Assembly (NCBI RefSeq): GCF_900107545.1
Contig: NZ_FNQZ01000008.1
Location: 115,259-179,258, forward strand
DNA from: Pseudobutyrivibrio sp. ACV-2
Lineage (GTDB): Bacteria > Bacillota > Clostridia > Lachnospirales > Lachnospiraceae
DNA: 64,000 bases
Direction of reading: 5' to 3'
Shown here: in pieces, positions 42,355 through 51,094 of the stretch
Layout of the letters: each line of letters begins with the position of its first letter
How positions within the stretch are numbered: the stretch's first letter is position 1
Notes under the pieces: model-generated
Database searches by the model: none
The model's input: only the letters and a program-made list of their open reading frames with translations
What the model was told of the DNA's origin: nothing
Position numbers and translations under genes: made by a program

Positions 42355-43587
42355 ATGAACGATACAATGTATGAACAAATAGTTTCAGCTATAGAAAATA
42401 AAGAGCTACAGGCTTATTATCAGCCTCAGTACAATCCACGTAAAGGTGTGATTGGTGGAGCAGAGGCTCTAGTTAGGTGGATAAAACCTGATGGAGTTAT
42501 TGTTTCGCCAAGTTACTTTATACCTGAACTAGAGGCAGCAAACAAGGTTGGTGTAGTGGATTGGTACATAGCTGAAGAGGCCTGCAAGACACTTAAAGAG
42601 CTTGGACCTAAAGCTGTGAAAATAAGTGTTAATTTTGGTCGGGAACATGCAAAAGATGAAAATTTTGTAGATAAGCTCAATAAAATTGTAGAAAAATATG
42701 ACATTGATAGAAGCTTATTTGGTGTTGAAATTACAGAGTCTTATTTGGCAGCAGATAAGGACGCTGTTATAGAGTGGGTTTCTAGAGTGTCAAAAGCAGG
42801 CTACACAGTATCAATTGATGATTTTGGTTTTGGAATGTCTTCACTCTCCTTTGTAAAGGATGTTCCAGCAGAAGTACTAAAGATAGATAAATCCTTTTTA
42901 GAGGATAATTGTCAATCGGAAAAAGGACGAATTACACTTGAAGCAGTTTTTTATTTAACCCATAGACTCAGACTTACGACAGTAGTTGAAGGCATAGAGA
43001 CAAAGGAGCAACTGGATTTCATCAATACCTGCGATTGCGACTATATACAAGGATTTATATTTTCAAAGCCTGTACCACATGATGACTTCATATACATGTG
43101 TACGAAAGAAAATCCAGTATTAAATGAGCATTTTGATCCCATATCTAGAAGTACCGCTTTTGGGCAGGCTATGATGCTGATAGATGCAGTATATAAAAAG
43201 TTTTCTATAATCATTTTTGCCAATCTGACAAATAATAGCTATCACGTGATGAAAAAAAGAAATTTCATCGATGCTATAATTCCGGAGACCGGTACCTATG
43301 ATGAAGGTGTAGGGGTAGTAAAAAGTCTTTCGGATGAAATTGACTATCCTGAAATTGACAGGGCATTTTCTAGGGAAAATTTAATTGCAGCATACAATAG
43401 AGGTGAAGAGAAAGTCCTTAGGATAGTTAGACAGCATGATAATAATGGAGTGTATCATCGCATTGCTATAGAAGATTATTTTATGGATAACCCTGACAAT
43501 GACGATATATTTATGGTCTGCTTTATCCATAGAGTTGAGTACGCTGATGAAGTGTATTTGAATAACACCAGGCCTATTAATGATTAA
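42355..43587 (+). CDS. EAL-domain c-di-GMP phosphodiesterase
   Basis: A cytoplasmic protein of 410 residues. The EAL domain spans about 10-245: EAL at 37-39 (GGAEALVRW), SVNFGREH, VEITES, SIDDFGFGMSSL, LKIDKSF, VEGIET and QGFIFSKP. All metal and catalytic positions appear present, so it should hydrolyse cyclic di-GMP to pGpG. The C-terminal 150 residues (FSIIIFANLTNNSYHVMKK...) look like a degenerate PAS or GGDEF-associated sensor domain found in clostridial EAL proteins. The ATG at 42355 is used; a TTG at 42340 would add five residues. Cyclic di-GMP could link it to pili and fibres. Confidence 0.87.
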   Translation: MNDTMYEQIVSAIENKELQAYYQPQYNPRKGVIGGAEALVRWIKPDGVIVSPSYFIPELEAANKVGVVDWYIAEEACKTLKELGPKAVKISVNFGREHAKDENFVDKLNKIVEKYDIDRSLFGVEITESYLAADKDAVIEWVSRVSKAGYTVSIDDFGFGMSSLSFVKDVPAEVLKIDKSFLEDNCQSEKGRITLEAVFYLTHRLRLTTVVEGIETKEQLDFINTCDCDYIQGFIFSKPVPHDDFIYMCTKENPVLNEHFDPISRSTAFGQAMMLIDAVYKKFSIIIFANLTNNSYHVMKKRNFIDAIIPETGTYDEGVGVVKSLSDEIDYPEIDRAFSRENLIAAYNRGEEKVLRIVRQHDNNGVYHRIAIEDYFMDNPDNDDIFMVCFIHRVEYADEVYLNNTRPIND

Positions 43588-43640
43588 TGATAATAAAGAA
43601 TGTTATTTATAAGAAAATAGAGACAAATATTGGCTAATCG

Positions 43641-43669
43641 TTTACAAGAAATAAGCAATATGATAGACT
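43641..43669 (+). promoter_or_regulatory. Promoter of the MFS transporter leader
   Basis: TTTACA (43641-43646), a 17-base spacer and TAGACT (43664-43669) with an extended TGA before it. It lies 37 bases upstream of the leader peptide start. Confidence 0.5.
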
Positions 43670-43695
43670 TTCTGTGGTATAAAATGAAAGAAAGG

Positions 43696-43849
43696 AGGGC
43701 GTATTATGAATTGGAAAAATGAGAACATACATTTGATGAAAGGTTCTATTTTATTGGATTACAGGGGTAGTGCGCCCTTTTTTAGGCAATAAGTAGCTTA
43801 AATTACAAAGCGACACTATCTCCTGATTCTACTAAATAGATAAGGAGAT
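43696..43849 (+). promoter_or_regulatory. Two-hairpin attenuator before the MFS transporter
   Basis: Hairpin 1 pairs AGGGCG (43696-43701, part of the leader ribosome site) with CGCCCT (43773-43778), followed by T residues to 43783, inside the end of the leader reading frame. Hairpin 2 pairs ATCTCCT (43818-43824) with AGGAGAT (43843-43849), followed by seven T residues, and its right arm is the ribosome site of the transporter gene. The layout suits control by ribosome stalling on the leader. Confidence 0.6.
43706..43792 (+). CDS. Leader peptide of the MFS transporter
   Basis: A 28-residue frame with a very good ribosome site (AAAGGAGG) that starts MNWKNENIHLMKG and ends YRGSAPFFRQ. It overlaps a terminator-like hairpin at its end, and lies 63 bases before the MFS gene. 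It resembles in layout the leader peptides that control drug-resistance genes by translation-dependent attenuation. I do not know a family for it. Confidence 0.55.
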   Translation: MNWKNENIHLMKGSILLDYRGSAPFFRQ

Positions 43850-43855
43850 TTTTTT

Positions 43856-44953
43856 ATGCAAAAAATTAATATAAAAGCACAAATTAAAAAGTTATATTGT
43901 ATAGATAGTTTTGGAGCACTTATGATAGCAGGTGGCTCCTGGGTGGCACTTTTAGCCGCCAGAGGATTTTCAACTATTGAGATTGGATGGTTTGAAAGCA
44001 TATTTCACGTGGTAAGTATGATATGTGAAGTGCCATCTGGGGCAGTGGCCGATGTATTTGGCCGTAAAAAATCAATGGTTATGGCACAGCTTATGTCTAT
44101 GCTTTCAGCTCTTGTGATGATTTTTACAGATTCATTTTTATCAATAGCAGTAGCCATGGGAGTCAGCGCCTTAAGCTATAATCTGGCTTCAGGAACCCGG
44201 GAGGCCTTGGCTTACGATAGTATGAAACAGGCAGGAACAGAAGAAGAGTACGAATCATTTGTATCCACGGATATGATTATTTATGAAGTATTTAGTTCTC
44301 TTGCAACCCTTCTAGCAGGTGTAGCATTAATGCTAGGATATAAAAAGGCATATCTTATTGATATTTTAATGGGAAGTGTAGCATTATTATTTGCTTTATC
44401 TTTGACAGAGGTTCATGCCAAAGGTCACGAAAATATGGATGTTGCATCACGTTTTAAGGATGTAACTATCGGCAGCATTAATTTCATCAGGGATAATCGA
44501 AAGGCCCGTCTTATTATTTTGTATAATGCGTTGATTGGAGCGGTGGCTGTGCTTATAGGATTTTTCCTTCAGGCGAAGCTGCCGGAGGTGGGACTAAAAG
44601 CAATTTACCTGGGACCAGCACTGTTTATCATTGGAATATCAGGTGCCATAGGCTCCAAGGCTATTACACATTTTAAACACTTTGGATATAAGTCAATTGC
44701 CCTAATCAGTCTTTGTGGAGTGGTTTTTGCTATATTATCAGTATTTATGGGCAATCCTTATATAATGATATTAGGCGCCTGCGTTGGAGCATTTGCTGAT
44801 AGTTTTATAGAAATACGCTCAGACGTGGTGCTAAACAACATGATTCCATCTGCTCAGCGAGCAACACTTATGTCTATCAATTCATTTACTTTTTCTGTGA
44901 TAATGATAGTGATGTCACCTGTTTTCGGACTCATTTTTCAATCTAAAATCTAA
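43856..44953 (+). CDS. MFS transporter
   Basis: A major facilitator protein of 365 residues with about 11 membrane helices. Motif A is seen as GAVADVFGRKKSMV after helix 2, and LSYNLASGTREALAYDSMKQ is typical of the clostridial drug-efflux group. It ends after MSPVFGLIFQSKI, where related proteins usually carry one more helix and about 30 residues, so it may be slightly truncated. Its ribosome site is part of a terminator-like hairpin, which implies inducible expression. The substrate is unknown; a toxic small molecule is likely. Confidence 0.85.
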   Translation: MQKINIKAQIKKLYCIDSFGALMIAGGSWVALLAARGFSTIEIGWFESIFHVVSMICEVPSGAVADVFGRKKSMVMAQLMSMLSALVMIFTDSFLSIAVAMGVSALSYNLASGTREALAYDSMKQAGTEEEYESFVSTDMIIYEVFSSLATLLAGVALMLGYKKAYLIDILMGSVALLFALSLTEVHAKGHENMDVASRFKDVTIGSINFIRDNRKARLIILYNALIGAVAVLIGFFLQAKLPEVGLKAIYLGPALFIIGISGAIGSKAITHFKHFGYKSIALISLCGVVFAILSVFMGNPYIMILGACVGAFADSFIEIRSDVVLNNMIPSAQRATLMSINSFTFSVIMIVMSPVFGLIFQSKI

Positions 44954-45022
44954 GCAATACAACAGTTTTTCACTCTTTTAAAACATTTCTATGGTACGCT
45001 TCATACATCGGAGGGAATACCC

Positions 45023-45757
45023 ATGACCAGGATGATGAAGCGTGCCTTAATTAATTGGCTTTTCAGACTGTTTATTTTCATATCAATTTTTGGAGCATAC
45101 CTATTTAAAAAGGAAATTTTGATTGAGTTCATGACACATGAATTTACATTTGGCATTTCCGAATATGGTATCAGCCCGTTGCATGTGCTTTGGGCTATTT
45201 TCATGATAATGATGCTTCAACATATTTTTCCTCATAAGGAGCTGTCCATGGCCTATAAAAAAGGTAAATTGGAGGAGTATGTTCCAGTGGAGGGCTTTTC
45301 AAGGCTTGAACTACTTGAGTTTGTCCAAGGGATGAATGTGAAGGCGTGGATAGTGATGCTTGTGTGGCTCACATTCAACGCAGTATTTGCAGTTTTGTAT
45401 TTATTCAAAATCATTGGTGCTGCAGACATGCTGATGCTTACGGTTTTCTTTTATTTAAGCGACTATTTGTGTATAATATTTTTCTGTCCGTTTCAGACAT
45501 TTATAATGCATAATAAGTGTTGTATTAACTGTAGGATATACGATTGGGGGCATTTTATGATGTTTACCCCAATGCTTTTTATTAAAAATTTCTTCTCATG
45601 GAGTTTGTTTTTTACAGCTCTTATTATTCTTATAAAATGGGAATACAATTACGCAAAGCATCCTGAGTTCTTTTGGTATGGAAGCAACAAAAGGCTTCAG
45701 TGCAACCAGTGTCAGGAGAAGCTGTGCGTAATCAAGAATAAAATAAAAGGAAAATAG
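45023..45757 (+). CDS. Uncharacterised membrane protein with Cys clusters
   Basis: A protein of 244 residues that I do not recognise. It has about five to six helices (near 15-27, 55-65, 107-125, 133-160 and 185-206). Two Cys groups lie on the same side: HNKCCINCRIYDWGH (about residues 170) and LQCNQCQEKLC near the C-terminus. Together they could bind zinc or a cluster, as the spacing C-x-x-C is kept in both. The start follows CGGAGGG. The stop is five bases before the ABC-F gene, whose ribosome site lies inside this gene, so the two are probably co-expressed. Confidence 0.6.
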   Translation: MTRMMKRALINWLFRLFIFISIFGAYLFKKEILIEFMTHEFTFGISEYGISPLHVLWAIFMIMMLQHIFPHKELSMAYKKGKLEEYVPVEGFSRLELLEFVQGMNVKAWIVMLVWLTFNAVFAVLYLFKIIGAADMLMLTVFFYLSDYLCIIFFCPFQTFIMHNKCCINCRIYDWGHFMMFTPMLFIKNFFSWSLFFTALIILIKWEYNYAKHPEFFWYGSNKRLQCNQCQEKLCVIKNKIKGK

Positions 45758-45761
45758 ATTT

Positions 45762-47324
45762 ATGAGTATTTTAAATGTGGAGCATTTGTCCCACGGATTT
45801 GGTGACAGAGCAATTTTTGAAGATGTATCATTTAGGCTTTTAAAGGGCGAGCATATAGGACTTGTCGGAGCTAATGGCGAAGGCAAGTCTACTTTTATGA
45901 ATATTATCACAGGAAAGCTTCAGCCAGACGAGGGTAAAATCGAATGGAGCAAGAAGGTTCGAGTGGGTTATCTGGATCAGCATACCGTCCTTGAAAAGGG
46001 AATGACCATAGGCACAGTTCTTCATAGCGCCTTTGATTTCCTGTATGAGATGGAGCAGGAGATGAATGACATCTATGCAAGCCTTGGTGACGTTACAGAC
46101 GATGATGAAATGAATAAACGCATGGAGGAGGCTGGAACTATAGCAGATCTTCTTACCATGCATGATTTTTATATGATTGATGCAAAGGTGGAGGAAGTAG
46201 CGAGGGCCTTGGGTGTCCTTGATTTGGGCCTTGATAGAGATGTTACAGAGCTTTCCGGAGGTCAGCGTACTAAAGTATTAATGGCAAAGCTTCTTTTGGA
46301 GAAGCCAGATATCCTTCTTTTAGATGAGCCTACAAACTATCTTGATGTGGAGCATATCGAATGGCTCAAGCGTTACCTGAACGAATATGAAAATGCTTTT
46401 ATTTTGATATCCCATGATGTTCCATTTTTGAATTCGGTTATCAATCTGATTTATCACATGGACAATAAGCAGCTGAATCGCTACGTGGGAGATTATGACA
46501 AATTCCAGGAAGTCTATGCCATGAAGCAAAGTCAGCTTGAGGCAGCCTACAACAGACAACAAAAGGAGATTGCCGAGCTTAAGGATTTTGTGGCTAGAAA
46601 TAAGGCTAATGTAGCTACAAGAAACATGGCAATGTCGCGTCAGAAAAAGTTAGATAAAATGGACGTTATTGAGCTCGCCCAGGCAAAGCCAAAGCCAGAA
46701 TTTTACTTCAAGGAAGCCCGTACTCCAAGCCGTGTTATCTTTTCTACCAAAAATCTTGTTATAGGATATGATAAAAATGAGCCTCTTACAAAGCCTTTAA
46801 ATCTTGAAATGCAGCGTAAGCAAAAGATAGCTTTAATTGGCGCCAATGGTATTGGAAAGACCACTCTTTTAAAGAGTATCCTGGGGCTGATTCCACCTCT
46901 TGAAGGTACAGTTTATCAGGGAGAATTCCTTGAAATAGGATATTTTGAGCAGGAGATGGATCAGCATATTTCAACCACCTGTATCGAAGAAATATGGAAC
47001 GAGTTTCCATCCTACAATCAAAACGAAGTACGTTCTGCATTGGCAAAATGTGGACTTACCACAAAGCATATTGAGAGTCTTTGTAGAGTGCTTTCCGGTG
47101 GAGAGCAGGCCAAGGTTAGATTATGTAAGCTTTTAAATCGTGAGACAAACCTGCTTGTTTTAGACGAGCCTACCAATCACCTTGATGTGGAAGCAAAGGA
47201 TGAGCTTAAGAGAGCATTAAAGGAGTACAACGGTAGTATTCTCATGGTTTGTCACGAGCCAGAGTTCTACGACGGTCTTGCCACTGATGTGTGGGATTTC
47301 TCTGATAGTAGTTTGAAAATATAA
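45762..47324 (+). CDS. ABC-F family ATPase (ribosome-acting type)
   Basis: A soluble protein of 520 residues with two ABC domains and no membrane part. Domain 1 has GANGEGKST, LSGGQRTKVLMAKLLL and ILLLDEPTNYLD. Domain 2 has GANGIGKTT, LSGGEQAKVRLCKLL and LLVLDEPTNHLD. The linker (about 240-320) is charged and helical (AYNRQQKEIAELKDFVARNK), the region that reaches the ribosome in ABC-F proteins. These act on stalled or antibiotic-bound ribosomes. The linker looks like that of housekeeping members, so drug resistance is not claimed. Confidence 0.88.
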   Translation: MSILNVEHLSHGFGDRAIFEDVSFRLLKGEHIGLVGANGEGKSTFMNIITGKLQPDEGKIEWSKKVRVGYLDQHTVLEKGMTIGTVLHSAFDFLYEMEQEMNDIYASLGDVTDDDEMNKRMEEAGTIADLLTMHDFYMIDAKVEEVARALGVLDLGLDRDVTELSGGQRTKVLMAKLLLEKPDILLLDEPTNYLDVEHIEWLKRYLNEYENAFILISHDVPFLNSVINLIYHMDNKQLNRYVGDYDKFQEVYAMKQSQLEAAYNRQQKEIAELKDFVARNKANVATRNMAMSRQKKLDKMDVIELAQAKPKPEFYFKEARTPSRVIFSTKNLVIGYDKNEPLTKPLNLEMQRKQKIALIGANGIGKTTLLKSILGLIPPLEGTVYQGEFLEIGYFEQEMDQHISTTCIEEIWNEFPSYNQNEVRSALAKCGLTTKHIESLCRVLSGGEQAKVRLCKLLNRETNLLVLDEPTNHLDVEAKDELKRALKEYNGSILMVCHEPEFYDGLATDVWDFSDSSLKI

Positions 47325-47383
47325 CAAAATTAGTTGAATTGTCACAATGGACAAATACTCCGAATCATAATAAAATAAAAAGG

Positions 47384-47419
47384 CGATTTAACAAGTTAAA
47401 GAGTTAAAAGATTAAATCG
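47384..47419 (+). promoter_or_regulatory. Inverted repeat in the NSS transporter leader
   Basis: CGATTTAA (47384-47391) and TTAAATCG (47412-47419) form an inverted repeat, and GTTAAAGA-like units recur three times across it. It lies 28 bases before the start codon. A regulatory role is possible. Confidence 0.35.
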
Positions 47420-47446
47420 TTAAAGAGTTTTTGGAGGAGTATAAAA

Positions 47447-48814
47447 TTGAACAAAAATAATCGCGGCAGCTTTTCAGGCAAAATAGGCTTTGTCCTATCG
47501 GCCGCTGGAGCATCAGTTGGTCTGGGAAATATTTGGAGATTCCCATATTTATGCGCAAAATACGGTGGAGGAATCTTCTTAATTGTATATGTTATTTTAG
47601 CGTTGACTTTTGGTTACACAATGATTGTTGCAGAAACCGCTATAGGCCGGCACACAAACAAAAGTCCTGTAGGTGCATTCAATCAGCTGAGCCACAACAG
47701 GTTCATGAGGTTAGGAGGCTGGATTAACGCCATTATTCCTATACTTATTGTGCCATATTATTCTGTAATCGGTGGTTGGGTAACAAAATACTTTTTTGAA
47801 TACTTGCGAACCGATGCAAAGGTCATCGCAGGAGATAATTTCTTTACAAGCTTTATCACAAATGGCTATGAATCAGAGCTGTGGTTTATCGTATTTTCCA
47901 TACTAGTCCTTGTTGTAATTTACATGGGCGTAGAAAATGGTATTGAGCGAGTTTCAAAGTTTGTTATGCCAATACTTGTGGTACTTGCGGTTATCATTTG
48001 TGCATATTCAGTTACAAGACCTGGTGCTTTGGCCGGAGTAAAATACCTATTTGTTCCAAACTTCAAGCATTTTTCCATAATGACAGTAGTTACTGCCATG
48101 GGCCAGATGTTTTATTCACTTTCAATTGCGATGGGTATTCTGATTACATTTGGTTCGTATGTTAAAAAAGAAGTCAGCATTGAGGAATCCACTGAGCAGG
48201 TAGAGATTTTTGATACTGCAATAGCTGTACTTGCCAGCCTTATGATTATTCCAGCGGTATTTGCTTTTTCAGGTGGTGACGAATCCACACTTAAAGCAGG
48301 TCCATCACTTATGTTTATCACCATGCCAAAGATTTTCGCCAGCATGGGCTTTGGCAGAATAATCGGAGTGCTTTTCTTTGCACTAGTATTATTTGCAGCA
48401 GTGACCAGTGCCATCGCATTAACAGAAAGTGCTGTTTCCACATTTTCAGATGAATTCAAATGGAGCAGAAGACGTGGCGTTACTATAATGGCAGTTATTA
48501 TGGTAGTGCTTGGCAGCCTTTCATCCCTTGGAAACGGACCACTTGCAGATGTTAGAATCATCGGTATGCAGTTTTTAGATTTCTTTGATTTCCTTACAAA
48601 TTCGGTGATGATGCCAATAGCAGCCCTTGCAACATGCATCCTTGTCACAAGATTTATGACAGTAGAAAAGCTAGAAGCTGAAGTAGAACAGGCCAATCAT
48701 CCATTCAAGAGAAAAGCAATTTTTTCATTTATGATTAAATTTTTATGCCCACTTTTTGTTGTAATTATTTTAGTAAGTGCAATTTTAAATGTGTTTGGTA
48801 TAATTTCTATGTAA
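47447..48814 (+). CDS. Sodium-dependent (NSS/SNF) amino-acid transporter
   Basis: A protein of 455 residues with 11-12 helices, LeuT fold. The signature KIGFVLSAAGASVGLGNIWR and FPYLCAKYGGGIFLIVYVIL of helix 1-2 is intact and holds the Na+ and substrate contacts. Helix 6-8 stretches (AMGQMFYSLSIAMGILITFGSY) also fit. Bacterial members take up Trp, Tyr, Leu or similar amino acids with Na+. The start is TTG at 47447, supported by GGAGGAG nine bases upstream. A strong terminator follows. Confidence 0.92.
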   Translation: MNKNNRGSFSGKIGFVLSAAGASVGLGNIWRFPYLCAKYGGGIFLIVYVILALTFGYTMIVAETAIGRHTNKSPVGAFNQLSHNRFMRLGGWINAIIPILIVPYYSVIGGWVTKYFFEYLRTDAKVIAGDNFFTSFITNGYESELWFIVFSILVLVVIYMGVENGIERVSKFVMPILVVLAVIICAYSVTRPGALAGVKYLFVPNFKHFSIMTVVTAMGQMFYSLSIAMGILITFGSYVKKEVSIEESTEQVEIFDTAIAVLASLMIIPAVFAFSGGDESTLKAGPSLMFITMPKIFASMGFGRIIGVLFFALVLFAAVTSAIALTESAVSTFSDEFKWSRRRGVTIMAVIMVVLGSLSSLGNGPLADVRIIGMQFLDFFDFLTNSVMMPIAALATCILVTRFMTVEKLEAEVEQANHPFKRKAIFSFMIKFLCPLFVVIILVSAILNVFGIISM

Positions 48815-48821
48815 GAATATA

Positions 48822-48856
48822 TAAAACGAGGATATGGTATCCTCGTTTTATTTTTT
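48822..48856 (+). terminator. Intrinsic terminator of the NSS transporter
   Basis: TAAAACGAGGATA pairs with TATCCTCGTTTTA around a three-base loop, then six T residues. Confidence 0.93.
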
Positions 48857-48933
48857 AATTAAGATTTCTTTTGGTTAGCTTAGGAAAATGTTCAAAAGAA
48901 TTTAAAAATCTATTTTTGAGGGTTTATTTTTAT

Positions 48934-49755
48934 ATGAATATTGTTAGAATAGATGACATTAAAGATGAGAGGGTATCCATCTTTACTGAATATAATGAAG
49001 CACAGTTGTATCATTTCTTTGAACCAAATGGTGGGATATTTATAGCTGAAACGCCCAATGTGATCGAAAGGGCATTGAACCGTGGCTGTGAGCCAATGGC
49101 CTTTTTTGTGGAGGAAAAAGCCTATGATACAGATGTAGTCAGAGAGCTTTTGTCAAAGCTTGATGTATCAGCTGTTATAGATATTTTCGTAGCAAAGCTT
49201 GATGTGATAAATAGAATCACAGGATTTAATCTTACAAGAGGAGTGCTTGCAGCCTTTAGAAGGCCTGCACTTCCTAATGTGGCAGATTTATTGGAAGCCA
49301 GCAACAAGGTGGCCATTCTAGAGGATGTGATGAATCCCACAAATGTAGGAGCAATATTTCGTTCTGCGGCAGCTCTTGGGGTGGATGCTATTTTTTTGAC
49401 TCATGATAGCGCAGACCCTTTTTATCGTCGCGCCGCAAGAGTGGCTATGGGGACATCCTTTCAAGTACCGTGGACATACTTTGAAAAGGGCAGCGACTAT
49501 GTAGATAAGCTTCATCAGCATGGATTTAAGGTGGTATCCATGGCACTGAAAGATAATGCTATAACGCTTGCATCTCCCCAGCTTAAAAATCACGATAAGC
49601 TTGCTATTATATTTGGTACAGAAAGCACAGGCATCAAGGATACAACTATAGCAAAAAGCGACTATGTTGCGATTATTCCGATGCATCATGAGGTGGATTC
49701 ATTAAATGTGGCTGCGGCAAGTGCCGTAACCTTTTGGGAACTTTGTAGTAAGTAG
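48934..49755 (+). CDS. TrmH-family RNA methyltransferase
   Basis: A protein of 273 residues. The ATG at 48934 is chosen (GAGGG lies 11 bases upstream); an upstream ATG would add 21 residues outside the family. The N-terminal 100 residues form a substrate-binding domain, and the C-terminal part is a SpoU/TrmH knot with ILEDVMNPTNVGAIFRSAAA, IIFGTESTGI and IPMHHEVDSLNVAAASAV. It methylates a ribose 2'-OH in rRNA or tRNA; which one is not evident. Clostridial homologs are usually annotated only at family level. Confidence 0.88.
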   Translation: MNIVRIDDIKDERVSIFTEYNEAQLYHFFEPNGGIFIAETPNVIERALNRGCEPMAFFVEEKAYDTDVVRELLSKLDVSAVIDIFVAKLDVINRITGFNLTRGVLAAFRRPALPNVADLLEASNKVAILEDVMNPTNVGAIFRSAAALGVDAIFLTHDSADPFYRRAARVAMGTSFQVPWTYFEKGSDYVDKLHQHGFKVVSMALKDNAITLASPQLKNHDKLAIIFGTESTGIKDTTIAKSDYVAIIPMHHEVDSLNVAAASAVTFWELCSK

Positions 49756-49774
49756 CGAGAATTTGGAGGCAAAA

Positions 49775-51070
49775 ATGTACGAACTTATTTCAAGACTATT
49801 AATGTTTGGTGATTTGACAGAGGATAGCATCCTTTATAGACTGGGGCGCACCATTGATAGGGTGGAATCCGGCGATTACAACAAACGTGAGGCTACCAGA
49901 GAGATTAATGCTATCTCCAAGGAGCTTTTGATGCTGGCCACAGACTATGGCTTTGATGACAATCTCTGGCACAATTACATAGCCTTTTACATCATTACAA
50001 ATGAAAATCCATTTTCACTTGTTACTGAAAAAACAGATGTAAAGCCAGGCTCAGTTAATCATTTGGTGGAAAATGATTTCAAGATTTTAAAGGCCATTTT
50101 TGATTATGATTTTACAGCCCTTGAAGAGAATCTTAACCTTGAAAGCTTCTCCGTATTTACGAATTACACTGCAGTGAATAAGAATAAGCAGATGTATAAC
50201 AGAAACGTGAGTGAGAAGGTTCGTACACTTTCAAAATCCCTTGAGGCTCAGGCAGATTATAAAGGATTCTTTACCGTAATTACGGATTTCTACAAAGCAT
50301 ATGGTGTTGGAATGTTTGGTCTTAACAAGGCATTCCGTATAGAAGAGGTGGGGGATAACGATATGAAGTTTGTCCCTATCAACAACATGGAAGAGGTTGT
50401 CCTTGATGATTTGATTGGCTACGAATATCAAAAGAAGCAGCTTGTAGATAACACCGAAGCCTTTGTTCAGGGCAAAAAAGCCAATAATGTGTTGCTGTTT
50501 GGTGATAGCGGCACAGGCAAATCCACAAGCATAAAGGCCATTGTAAATCAATACTATGACCAGGGCCTTAGAATGATTGAAATATACAAGCATCAGTTTA
50601 GATATCTTTCAAAAATCATCGCCAGCATCAAAAACAGAAATTACAAATATATTATTTATATGGATGATCTTTCCTTTGAAGAGCACGAAATAGAGTATAA
50701 GTTTTTGAAGGCTGTTATCGAAGGCGGTGTTGAGACACGACCTGACAACATTCTTATTTATGCTACATCAAATCGTCGTCATCTCATCAAGGAGACCTGG
50801 AACGATAGAAATGACCAGTCAAATGCAGATGACAGACATCATTCAGATACAGTGGAAGAGAAGCTTTCACTTGTACATCGCTTTGGTGTTACAATTAGTT
50901 ATAGCAAGCCATCTCAAAAGGAGTACTTAGATATAGTGCTTGCTCTTGCAAAACGTGTAAATATTGCTATTTCAGATGAAGAGCTCATCGCGCAGGCGAA
51001 AATATTTGAAATGGAGCAGGGTGGCCTGTCAGGAAGAACAGCCCAGCAATTTATAAATTATATTAGTTAA
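49775..51070 (+). CDS. AAA+ ATPase of the DUF815 family
   Basis: A protein of 431 residues. The ATG at 49775 follows TTTGGAGG; a TTG at 49763 overlaps that site. The N-terminal 200 residues are helical and lack a known domain. The C-terminal AAA+ part has Walker A GDSGTGKST (about 243-251), Walker B IIYMDDLSFEE, a sensor-1-like IYATSNRRHLIKE and a Gln-rich end. DUF815 ATPases are widespread in clostridia and not characterised. It is followed 24 bases later by the ADA-like fusion gene in the same direction, so both are likely one unit. The pairing of an AAA+ ATPase with an adenosine-deaminase-fold enzyme is notable. Confidence 0.85.
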   Translation: MYELISRLLMFGDLTEDSILYRLGRTIDRVESGDYNKREATREINAISKELLMLATDYGFDDNLWHNYIAFYIITNENPFSLVTEKTDVKPGSVNHLVENDFKILKAIFDYDFTALEENLNLESFSVFTNYTAVNKNKQMYNRNVSEKVRTLSKSLEAQADYKGFFTVITDFYKAYGVGMFGLNKAFRIEEVGDNDMKFVPINNMEEVVLDDLIGYEYQKKQLVDNTEAFVQGKKANNVLLFGDSGTGKSTSIKAIVNQYYDQGLRMIEIYKHQFRYLSKIIASIKNRNYKYIIYMDDLSFEEHEIEYKFLKAVIEGGVETRPDNILIYATSNRRHLIKETWNDRNDQSNADDRHHSDTVEEKLSLVHRFGVTISYSKPSQKEYLDIVLALAKRVNIAISDEELIAQAKIFEMEQGGLSGRTAQQFINYIS

Positions 51071-51094
51071 AACAGATAAATGGAGGTTTTGAGA

